Notes under the pieces: model-generated
The model's input: only the letters and a program-made list of their open reading frames with translations
Told to the model about the DNA's origin: nothing
The model's database searches: none
NCBI GenBank assembly: GCA_014730055.1
Contig: WJIV01000266.1
Location: forward strand, 1 to 6,891
Origin: Candidatus Bathyarchaeota archaeon
GTDB lineage: Archaea; Thermoproteota; Bathyarchaeia; TCS64
Length of the DNA stretch: 6,891 nt
Reading direction: 5' to 3'
Shown: positions 1-6,319 of the stretch, in pieces
Numbering within the stretch: position 1 is the first letter of the stretch
Layout: every line of letters starts with the position of its first letter
Made by a program: the position numbers and the translations under genes

Positions 1-1
1 C

Positions 2-358
2 GTGGAAAGAACTAGGCATCTTGAACAGGAAAGGAAGAGTCTGTTATTGCCTCTTCTATTAATCCCTTACATCGGTGCGATGTTATTAACGGGAACTACT
101 GTTATGTTCCTCAAGTTTTTCCAGAACACGACTTCCATAGGTGGTGCAGGTATTCCAATAGTCATGTTAAATAAGGTATTACTTACTCCACTAATTCTTC
201 ATTCATTCATTTTGGGGTTGACCAGTGGTAAACTCAGCTCAAGTAACCGCGTTTCAGCTGGTTTCAGGCACTCCACGATTTTGATTATAATCTCAATCAT
301 CAGTATTTGGCTTGCCGAAAATCTGCTAACAAACACGCTTGGGGGAGGCGCTGTTTGA
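2..358 (+). CDS. Type II/IV secretion platform protein (TadC/FlaJ-like), C-terminal part
   Basis: This is the C-terminal 118 residues of an inner-membrane platform protein of an archaeal type IV pilus-like machine; the N-terminus lies upstream of the window, so the GTG at base 2 is an internal codon. A charged cytoplasmic stretch (ERTRHLEQERK) leads into three hydrophobic segments at about residues 14-38, 57-75 and 88-107. The segment around HSFILGLTSGKLSSSN, followed by AGFRH, matches by recollection the end of archaeal T2SSF-domain proteins, where a 'G-x-x-x-G-K' loop and a 'G-[FL]-[KR]-H' precede the last helix. Family members anchor the assembly ATPase (TadA/FlaI type) and drive pilin insertion into the filament; that ATPase gene is expected upstream. 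The stop codon TGA (356-358) overlaps the TTG start of the next gene. An archaellum FlaJ is less likely because pseudopilin genes, not flagellins, follow. Confidence 0.8.
   Translation: MERTRHLEQERKSLLLPLLLIPYIGAMLLTGTTVMFLKFFQNTTSIGGAGIPIVMLNKVLLTPLILHSFILGLTSGKLSSSNRVSAGFRHSTILIIISIISIWLAENLLTNTLGGGAV
341..348 (+). promoter_or_regulatory. Shine-Dalgarno sequence that fixes a TTG start at 355
   Basis: GGGGGAGG lies inside the end of the platform gene, and its GGAGG core (344-348) is 6 bases before TTG at 355. That TTG overlaps the upstream TGA stop. An earlier in-frame TTG (307) has no such site, so 355 is the better start. Confidence 0.75.
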
Positions 359-1164
359 GGTTATTTATTAGACGTTTAGGTATCTCTAATGTTTTCTCGA
401 CCATTATATTGACTGCTGTCCTACTAAGTGTAATTATTACTGCCACATATCTTTCCAATGATATTCTAAATGCTCAGATGGTAGAGTCAGAGTTCGAGAC
501 CTCTAAGAATCTTATAACTTCCATAGACAGTGAGATAGAGGATCTTTTATTCAAGCCGGGATCCTCCTCCGTAATTCAGGCTAGTTTTACTAATATACTA
601 CCGGGTTACAATCGTTCTGGCGAAGAGCTTAATCTAATCATCGAGGAAGACAGCCAGATTAGACTTAATGAAACTATCCCCATGAATACCTTAACTTTCA
701 CAGGTAGACGAACAATAGGAGGTGTCTATGATTATAATCTTCAAGGAGGAGGCTACCTTTTATCTCCCTTAAGTAACAGCTCACTCGGTAGAATAAAGAT
801 CTCAAAGCCGGAAAAACTCCAAGTGACTTTAGATTATAATAGAGTCCAGTATTCTCTGACCGGAAAAATTTTCCTAATTAGTAACCAGACTGGTGAGTAC
901 ACTCTTCATAATACGCTTGAAGTTATCTGTGTTGAGCTTAATTTTGGCGAGTTCTCATCTTCTGATAGTTCAGTTATCATGATTCAGAACCAGATACGGG
1001 AGGAACCTATATCATTGGATCTTAGTGGAGATTTCACAATTACAGTTGAGACACCAAATGGTAGTGAGTCCGTTCTTCTAAGTGAAATTGGTGGAGACCC
1101 TTCCATACCTACCGTTCTCAATCTTTACCCCATATCCATAGAGATATCGGTAATAGGGGGATAA
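355..1164 (+). CDS. Archaeal pilin-like exported protein
   Basis: A 269-residue secreted protein, probably a minor pilin or pseudopilin assembled by the upstream platform protein. The chosen TTG start gives MRLFIRRLG followed by ISNVF and a hydrophobic helix (about residues 13-33), which is the layout of a class III signal sequence: basic residues and a glycine directly before the helix, with cleavage by an archaeal prepilin peptidase (PibD/FlaK type) likely after Gly9. The TTG at 307 would add 16 unrelated residues read from the overlapping gene. After the helix comes an amphipathic stretch (about 35-65) and then a beta-rich ectodomain with several N-glycosylation sequons (for example NRS, NET, NSS, NQT, NGS). 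A 'LQGGGYLLSP' turn before the second half resembles archaeal pilin-like proteins I have seen, but I cannot name a domain. It is 2 bases upstream of the next gene, so the two are co-transcribed. Confidence 0.8.
   Translation: MRLFIRRLGISNVFSTIILTAVLLSVIITATYLSNDILNAQMVESEFETSKNLITSIDSEIEDLLFKPGSSSVIQASFTNILPGYNRSGEELNLIIEEDSQIRLNETIPMNTLTFTGRRTIGGVYDYNLQGGGYLLSPLSNSSLGRIKISKPEKLQVTLDYNRVQYSLTGKIFLISNQTGEYTLHNTLEVICVELNFGEFSSSDSSVIMIQNQIREEPISLDLSGDFTITVETPNGSESVLLSEIGGDPSIPTVLNLYPISIEISVIGG
1156..1160 (+). promoter_or_regulatory. Purine-rich ribosome binding site
   Basis: GGGGG at the end of the preceding gene sits 6 bases before ATG 1167. It is a weaker match to GGAGG than the other sites of the operon, but spacing is normal. 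Confidence 0.45.
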
Positions 1165-1166
1165 AG

Positions 1167-1724
1167 ATGGGTGACTCAGTGGTAATCCCTCATATCTTTG
1201 GAACAATTGCACTCTTGACTATGTTCTTCACTGTTGGTACTTACTATGATGGGTTTTTTACCCAGTTAAACAGGGAAGCCTATCAAGCCCAGTTGGGACA
1301 GGTGTCAGAATATCTATCCTCCAACCTAATTGATCTTGTTGTATTAAGCAGGCTATCTGATGAGGACGTTTTCCTAGTAAAGACCATCGATATTCCCTCC
1401 GAGATAGGCAACAGGTTCTATAGAATTACCCTGCTCGAGATGCAGTCCGCTTATGATGAGGATGCCCTTAGGGTAGTTTCAGAGTTGGAATCGCTTGGAA
1501 TTTATTCAACAGCAGACCTTCCATGGTACAAGAGCTCATATATCGATATCTATAGCAACCAAAGCATTAGTACACGATATGGAAGTAGTCTCGATATAAC
1601 TTACAATGTAACCAGTAATATGGCTAGTATAGATGAATCAACTCACCTAGTTGTCTGGTGTCAGAAAACAGGTGATACAATCATCTTGGGATTAGGTGTT
1701 CTCGAAAGCTCGGAGGGGTCCTGA
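1167..1724 (+). CDS. Small membrane-anchored pseudopilin-like protein
   Basis: A 185-residue protein with one N-terminal hydrophobic helix (about residues 5-26, starting VVIPHIFGTIALL) followed by a long amphipathic stretch (QLNREAYQAQLGQVSEYL, about 33-52) and a soluble, presumably external, domain. This is the silhouette of a pseudopilin, but no basic residue plus glycine precedes the helix, so it may keep its N-terminus as a signal anchor rather than being cut by prepilin peptidase. The ectodomain contains a DLPWYKSSYIDIY segment near the middle and ends in a beta hairpin (LVVWCQKTGDTIILGLG). I recall archaeal proteins with this pattern next to TadC-like genes but no firm family name. The stop TGA shares its last base with the ATG of the next gene, so translation is probably coupled. 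A role as a minor subunit or assembly partner is inferred from context only. Confidence 0.75.
   Translation: MGDSVVIPHIFGTIALLTMFFTVGTYYDGFFTQLNREAYQAQLGQVSEYLSSNLIDLVVLSRLSDEDVFLVKTIDIPSEIGNRFYRITLLEMQSAYDEDALRVVSELESLGIYSTADLPWYKSSYIDIYSNQSISTRYGSSLDITYNVTSNMASIDESTHLVVWCQKTGDTIILGLGVLESSEGS
1712..1716 (+). promoter_or_regulatory. Shine-Dalgarno site for the gene starting at 1724
   Basis: A perfect GGAGG lies 7 bases before ATG 1724, and that ATG overlaps the upstream TGA by one base (TGATG). The site supports re-initiation coupling. Confidence 0.7.
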
Positions 1725-2557
1725 TGAATACTTCTCTCGAGTACATTGCTGCTGGAATCATCATGTGTATGATCCTGGGAATGACCGGTAGGTACACCAC
1801 AAATATGGTTTACGATAAGATTAATCTTATTGAGAGTGATCAGGGTCTAGAAAAAGCTGGAAAACTACTCGATTTAATTCTACTAACGGAAGGTGAACCG
1901 TCCAACTGGGGTGAATTACCTGATGATCCAGTGATACTGGGTTTTGCACCAAAAAACGCTTTAAAAATGTACAAGCTGGACAAGGATAAGGTTAGAAGAC
2001 TTGTTCCAACAACCCCGGGTTATATTTCGCCTGTCAGACTCAGAGAGCTAATGGGGTTGAGTGCTGAGTATTATTTCTCGTTTAAGATCTATCCTCTACT
2101 TAATTTGTCCATAACTAGAGATAGCCAAGACATCTTTACAGTTGGATTTAAGAATCAATGGGGTACACCTGTTTCAAATGTAAATGTTACAGCCGCTTAT
2201 ATAGGTGGTTCTTATGTTGAAGACCTGACTGAAGAGGATATAGAGGCATTTCTTGATTTAGATCTTCCAGCCACCTACGATTCAGAGATGACAAACTCAA
2301 TTGGAAAGGCAAAGATGGAGATATTAGATGCGGCAAATACTGGTTCTTTGCTAATCTACACTGAGCAACTAACTTGTCGATGCCTTTACCTCTTGAACGT
2401 GAACAGCAATGAAATAACCCTACCCGATACCCCTCTTGTTATCAACACAATTGAATCTTCCATGGGTTCAGTATCTGGGTACAATAGTGAGGTAGTTACA
2501 AGGAACGTGAAGATTGACGGTTTTGACTATAATATGAGGTTTAGCCTATGGAACTAA
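1724..2557 (+). CDS. Membrane-anchored pseudopilin-like protein with Ig-like beta domain
   Basis: A 277-residue protein with an N-terminal helix at about residues 5-21 that begins MNTSLEYIAAG; like its upstream neighbour it lacks a basic-Gly prepilin cleavage site. A conserved-looking block follows: PSNWG (59-63), LGFAP (72-76) and KLDKDKVRRL (83-92). I recognise this ordered pattern (P-x-x-W, then L-G-[FL]-A, then L-x-x-x-K) from archaeal pilin-like proteins in general, without a domain name. Residues 100-130 run into a beta region (YYFSFKIYPLLNLSI), and 135-215 look like an Ig/transthyretin-like sandwich (NQWGTPVSNVNVTAAYI). A C-R-C motif (218-220) is unusual for an exported archaeal protein and could form a tight disulfide or contact another subunit. 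It overlaps the vWA gene downstream by 10 bases. A role in the pilus complex is inferred from position and architecture. Confidence 0.75.
   Translation: MNTSLEYIAAGIIMCMILGMTGRYTTNMVYDKINLIESDQGLEKAGKLLDLILLTEGEPSNWGELPDDPVILGFAPKNALKMYKLDKDKVRRLVPTTPGYISPVRLRELMGLSAEYYFSFKIYPLLNLSITRDSQDIFTVGFKNQWGTPVSNVNVTAAYIGGSYVEDLTEEDIEAFLDLDLPATYDSEMTNSIGKAKMEILDAANTGSLLIYTEQLTCRCLYLLNVNSNEITLPDTPLVINTIESSMGSVSGYNSEVVTRNVKIDGFDYNMRFSLWN
2536..2540 (+). promoter_or_regulatory. Ribosome binding site of the vWA gene
   Basis: GAGGT inside the upstream gene is 7 bases before ATG 2548. This supports 2548 over the internal ATGs at 2581 and 2584, which would also remove the basic N-terminus. Confidence 0.6.
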
Positions 2558-3606
2558 ATAAACTCAGGAGCAGGCGTGGGATGATGCGAGTTCTTGAGGC
2601 AATTCTAGCGTGCAGCCTTATACTTATGGGTCACTACGTAATCTCTCATTCCAATATATCTACATACACAACAAAAAATAGCAACCTTGAAGCCATGGGA
2701 CAGAATCTCCTTAACACCCTTGAGGACCAGGAGCTAATACTTAGTAAAGAAAAGCAAGGTCCTCTTTGGGAGTCTTCTCTTAGAGAATTAATCGAATCAC
2801 TTCTTCCTCCTGATGTTGTTTACGATGTCTCCATAGAAAGCTTGGTTACAGGTGAGATTATAGCCGAAAATATCACCAATCTTGATCCTGGGTCGACTGT
2901 GGATTATCAGAATACAGTCTCAGTTCAGGGAATATACACTTTCTCCTACCCTTTGATCAAGGTTGAAGATGTCCTGCTTGACATAGTTCTCATTGTTGAC
3001 CGCTCTGGAAGTATGGATGACGCGATACAAGGAGATGTAAATAACAAGATTTACTATGCGAAAGAGGCTTCTTGTAACTTTGTAGACAGACTTAATGTTA
3101 CAACGGATAAAGTCGGCCTCGTTAGTTTCTCTACTACATCAACAGTTGACTCAAGTTTAACATTTAATCATGAAGGCGTTAAAACTGATATAAATTCCCT
3201 TAATCCCAATGGTTGGACCGATATAGGCGCGGGTATTCACGATGCTAACCAGGAGTTTGATGTTAACGGGAGGTATAATTCATCCTGGATAATAGTTCTA
3301 CTCTCAGACGGTATAACCAATACATATGATGGGCAATCAGGTCAGGAAGCTCTCTCTCGTGAGTACGCCCTCAATCAGTCTCAGGAGTCCCATGATATGG
3401 GAATAAAGGTTTACACCATCGGACTTGGTGATAAAGAGGATATTGATGAGGAGCTATTGCAGGAAATTAAAACAGCAGAGTACTTCTACGCTCCCTCAGC
3501 ATCAGAACTGGACGAGATCTACCAGGCGATAGCTGAGGACCTTATCTATGAAGTCAAGTATGATATCCTTCGTATTGATATCACATTGAGGGGGGACATT
3601 CACTGA
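2548..3606 (+). CDS. Pilin-like protein with von Willebrand factor A domain
   Basis: A 352-residue protein that joins a class III signal sequence to a vWA domain. The N-terminus MELNKLRSRRG is followed by MMRVLEAILA and a hydrophobic helix (about 12-33); the basic cluster ending in Gly11 and the Glu inside the helix start are typical of archaeal prepilins. Residues 45-135 form a linker domain with the 'NLLNTLEDQ ... W ... LIESLLPPDVVYDVSI' pattern common in archaeal pilin-like proteins. The vWA domain spans about 143-330. Its metal-ion-dependent adhesion site is complete by eye: D151-x-S153-x-S155, T224 (GWTDIGAGI) and D254 (LLSDG). Such domains bind protein or glycan ligands through a divalent cation. 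In bacterial Tad loci the pseudopilin TadG often has a vWA domain, so a tip or adhesion role is a reasonable inference. The stop TGA overlaps the proposed CTG start of the next gene. Confidence 0.88.
   Translation: MELNKLRSRRGMMRVLEAILACSLILMGHYVISHSNISTYTTKNSNLEAMGQNLLNTLEDQELILSKEKQGPLWESSLRELIESLLPPDVVYDVSIESLVTGEIIAENITNLDPGSTVDYQNTVSVQGIYTFSYPLIKVEDVLLDIVLIVDRSGSMDDAIQGDVNNKIYYAKEASCNFVDRLNVTTDKVGLVSFSTTSTVDSSLTFNHEGVKTDINSLNPNGWTDIGAGIHDANQEFDVNGRYNSSWIIVLLSDGITNTYDGQSGQEALSREYALNQSQESHDMGIKVYTIGLGDKEDIDEELLQEIKTAEYFYAPSASELDEIYQAIAEDLIYEVKYDILRIDITLRGDIH
3588..3595 (+). promoter_or_regulatory. G-rich ribosome binding site that supports a CTG start
   Basis: GAGGGGGG lies at the end of the vWA gene; its last G is 7 bases before CTG 3603. 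No comparable site precedes ATG 3660. The position relative to a stop-overlapping start codon is the same as for the TTG gene at 355. Confidence 0.6.
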
Positions 3607-6314
3607 GGAAAAGAAGGGGACAGATCCTGCTTCTTTCTGTTCTAGGTATTGTAATCATAATGCTCTCAATCTCTACACTATTAATCAAGACATCAATTCT
3701 ACCTCTTAATCTCTCACAGCCGAAATATCGTGAAAAAGCCACACAGATATACTATGGTAGCCAGGCAGCGGTCACAAAAGGGCTTGCAGATGCATCCAAC
3801 AACTTGAACAAGAGAGCAGCAGCCAGCAGCTACCAGAATTATACTAGCCTTGATGAGCTGACGGGACAGGAGAATCTCGGTCTTGATCTAATAGACGACT
3901 GGCAGAGGGATGTTATGAAAAACAATCCCGCAGCGGGTGTGTGCGTAAATTTTAGCATCCCCATGTTTGAGTGTGAATGGTACGATCCTGTTGATCGAAG
4001 AGGGTATTCTCTAGCAAGATCCAATGTATCAATTGCTTTGGATAGTATGGGGTTTGAGGGACTTGAAGATGAGGTAAGCATCGAGTTCGAGGCTAAACTT
4101 CTAGAACTCATAGAGTCTGATGGAAGAGAGACAACTTTCAAGATCCAGTTCCTCAAGGAGGAAGGTCAACCAGTAGAAAAGATGCCCCGAAATCTTGTAA
4201 GTGTATTGACTGAGGTGAATTACCGTCTCCAGGGTCATAAAACATATAATGAGACCAGTACCGGAGCAGTCAGAAACCTAGGGAATGGCACATTTCTTGT
4301 TACTTTCTTATCTGAGTCTAATAACATAACCAGAAATCTTGACATACTCCGAGAAAACATAACGGATATTCCACCTGGTAGCCTAATCAGCCATAGAGAT
4401 GTCTCATCATACCTAGGAAATGGATGGAAGCATGTTACTGCAGTTAGGGACACTAACTCCCTTTTTCTCTACCTAAACGGAGCACCAGCGGATACAGAAG
4501 ATATTACTGGGTATGGCAGCATAAGTAATGATCAATCCTTATACGCTGGAGGTGGTAGCTCTGGATCCGATCTCAGAATGGACGAGATCAGATTTTGTAA
4601 ATCCACGAAGTCAAGTGATTGGATAAGTACAGTATACAACAGCATTATGAATGATCTTGTAACTGTCGGAGAAAGGGAAACAATAAATCAGAACGGATGG
4701 CAGTACAAGAGAACACTAACTATAGATTCAGATCTAGTTGATTCCAGTTTATCCGGTTTCCCCGTTCTAGTTAGACTTTCCAGCTCTAACTTCGATTATT
4801 CTCTAGCTAACACAACCGGTATGGATATAAGATTCAATCAATCTGGTACCGAACTGCCCTACGAGATAGAGAAGTGGGACCCTGGAGGAGTCAGTCTAAT
4901 CTGGGTACGAGTATCAAGCATCTCAAGTGAAACTGATACAACGTTAGATATGTACTATGGAAACCCCATTGCTCTCGATGAGCAAAACTCTGTAGCTCTA
5001 TGGAGTGGTTTCAACATAGTTCATCACTTAGAAGAAACCACCGGTACCGCTTATGACTCAACAGGAAGTGCCAATCATGGAACCTATACTGGAGATCAAT
5101 TGAATGATCCAGGTCTGATAGATGGCGGCTGTGGTTTCTATTCGGACGAGAATATGGAAATATCAAACCACCTAAGTATAGACCCAGAAGGGGGGGAGTT
5201 CACTTTCTCTCTCTGGGTAGATTTGGACACTCAGCAAAATACAACTCTCTTAACAAAGTGGAATAGCCAAGAAAGCAAGGGATACAGATTATACATCGAT
5301 AGTTCTGGCAATTTAGTATTTAGGATTGACGACAATGATGATAATGCTACGAAAAATAACTTATTGGATATAGTCGATGAGGTCGAGACCATGTATTACT
5401 CGGGTGAAAGAGTATCGGCTTATAACAGGCTTCAAGAACTAAGCGAGAGGCTTAACCCGGATTCCCCAAGCACAGTAATTGAAGGGGACCTTGAAACTGG
5501 TGGAATTCTCTACCTGATTGATAGGATCTTAGATCAGCTGAGACCTGTAGTCAGGGTGGTTGCCAGAGATCAGAGGGGTATCACAGTAAGTACATATGGT
5601 GAACTAACAGGCACAACCGAAGATGGTTACGGTCCAATAATTACCAATCAAAAGATTCAACCTATTCAATGTGAGTATGATGAGACTATTATGCTAGAAG
5701 CAATAGCTGATGACAGATGGTATGGCAACTCTACGATTCAGGAAGCGGAATACTTCATATCAGAGTCCATGCCTCAAGGTCAAAGCGGTAACGGCACCAG
5801 CTTGAATCCTTCAGATGGAATTTTTGACTCGTCGCTGGAGGGTATCGAGGCTTCCTTCTCTAGTAATGATTTATCTCTCGGAGAAAATAATATCTGGATA
5901 CATGCTAAGGACTCTGAGGGGAACTGGGGCTACTTTAAGATGCTTCAGGTTACTTTAATATCTAGTAATGATATACACCTTGAGTTTGTGAGCATCGTAG
6001 GAGATTATAATATTAGGTATTTTGGACTGATAAGAGAGTACTGGGCGAGAGCTACGGTATTAGCCGAGGATGGTGGTGGTAACCCGTTGGAGGATGTCAC
6101 AGTCAGCGGATACTGGAGCGGAGATGTTTCTGGAAATGATGTAAAGATCACAGGACCTGATGGACTAGGCCAGTTTAGATCCGACTCAATTTTTGTATGG
6201 TATTGGCAAGTTCCGTCAAATGGGTATACCTTCACTTTCACTGCAGACTCAGCGAGCAAAACTGGTTATACTTGGGATGGAACCCCAGTAACGGATACCT
6301 TGCAGTATCCGTAA
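3603..6314 (+). CDS. Large pilin-like surface adhesin with LamG, DUF2341 and Ig-like modules
   Basis: A 903-residue surface protein when read from CTG 3603 (residue numbers from there). That start gives (M)RKRRGQ and a helix at about 7-28, a textbook class III signal sequence; starting at ATG 3660 would lose the cleavage site and most of the helix. Order of parts: pilin-like stalk with an amphipathic region and a CVNFSIPMFEC cysteine pair (C114, C124); an Ig-like segment with EEGQPV and LGNGTFLVTF (about 175-240); a permuted LamG-DUF2341-LamG module (252-581); a helical hairpin (about 585-620); a beta segment with RVVARDQRGI; an Ig-like domain (about 674-787, HAKDSEGNWG); and a C-terminal beta domain (about 789-903, ARATVLAED ... 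VTVSGYWSG). I count 13 N-x-S/T sequons. No C-terminal anchor is visible, so attachment is probably through the pilin helix. LamG folds usually bind glycans; the ligand here is unknown. Confidence 0.82.
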   Translation: MRKRRGQILLLSVLGIVIIMLSISTLLIKTSILPLNLSQPKYREKATQIYYGSQAAVTKGLADASNNLNKRAAASSYQNYTSLDELTGQENLGLDLIDDWQRDVMKNNPAAGVCVNFSIPMFECEWYDPVDRRGYSLARSNVSIALDSMGFEGLEDEVSIEFEAKLLELIESDGRETTFKIQFLKEEGQPVEKMPRNLVSVLTEVNYRLQGHKTYNETSTGAVRNLGNGTFLVTFLSESNNITRNLDILRENITDIPPGSLISHRDVSSYLGNGWKHVTAVRDTNSLFLYLNGAPADTEDITGYGSISNDQSLYAGGGSSGSDLRMDEIRFCKSTKSSDWISTVYNSIMNDLVTVGERETINQNGWQYKRTLTIDSDLVDSSLSGFPVLVRLSSSNFDYSLANTTGMDIRFNQSGTELPYEIEKWDPGGVSLIWVRVSSISSETDTTLDMYYGNPIALDEQNSVALWSGFNIVHHLEETTGTAYDSTGSANHGTYTGDQLNDPGLIDGGCGFYSDENMEISNHLSIDPEGGEFTFSLWVDLDTQQNTTLLTKWNSQESKGYRLYIDSSGNLVFRIDDNDDNATKNNLLDIVDEVETMYYSGERVSAYNRLQELSERLNPDSPSTVIEGDLETGGILYLIDRILDQLRPVVRVVARDQRGITVSTYGELTGTTEDGYGPIITNQKIQPIQCEYDETIMLEAIADDRWYGNSTIQEAEYFISESMPQGQSGNGTSLNPSDGIFDSSLEGIEASFSSNDLSLGENNIWIHAKDSEGNWGYFKMLQVTLISSNDIHLEFVSIVGDYNIRYFGLIREYWARATVLAEDGGGNPLEDVTVSGYWSGDVSGNDVKITGPDGLGQFRSDSIFVWYWQVPSNGYTFTFTADSASKTGYTWDGTPVTDTLQYP
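4356..5345 (+). other. Circularly permuted DUF2341-LamG module inside the adhesin
   Basis: The usual unit in DUF2341-LamG proteins runs from a GW-x-Y-R-x-x-x-x-I start, through MYYGNP, into LamG (DSTGxxNHGT, then TFSLWV), and ends in GWKHV-type, DEIRF, SSDWI-x-T-x-YN and VGERE motifs. Here the pieces occur as: LamG second half (GNGWKHVTAVRD, YLNGAPAD, MDEIRFCKS, then VGERE near 4679), DUF2341 (NGWQYKRTLTI from about 4692 to MYYGNPIAL near 4975), and LamG first half (YDSTGSANHGTYTG, FTFSLWV, NLVFRIDDND ending near 5339). The two halves together make about one normal LamG (roughly 200 residues or slightly more) with no evident gap or overlap. The reading frame is continuous throughout, so this is a rearranged, not a broken, module. 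Edges are estimated by eye to within about ten residues. Confidence 0.72.
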
Positions 6315-6319
6315 TATTC

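Noticed and set aside
307..354. Earlier TTG start (307) for the first pilin-like gene
   Set aside because: The added residues come from the overlapping platform gene frame and place extra sequence before the signal. The GGAGG at 344-348 points to TTG 355.
3660..3662. ATG 3660 as start of the large adhesin
   Set aside because: It has no ribosome binding site and lies inside the hydrophobic helix, so the signal sequence would be destroyed.
3839..4156. Minus-strand open frame inside the adhesin gene
   Set aside because: It is a shadow of the real gene: its peptide is serine-rich and low in recognisable features, and the plus-strand frame has clear domain content.
4235..4453. Minus-strand open frame across the LamG second half
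   Set aside because: It overlaps a recognisable LamG coding sequence and has no ribosome binding site or known motif.
4377..5345. The LamG halves as two truncated, decayed domains (pseudogene)
   Set aside because: The frame is intact, the halves are complementary without evident gap or overlap, and the core motifs are preserved, which fits permutation better than decay. An assembly artefact remains possible and is listed as a test.
6005..6259. Minus-strand open frame over the adhesin C-terminus
   Set aside because: It is a shadow of the C-terminal beta domain, with no supporting motif.
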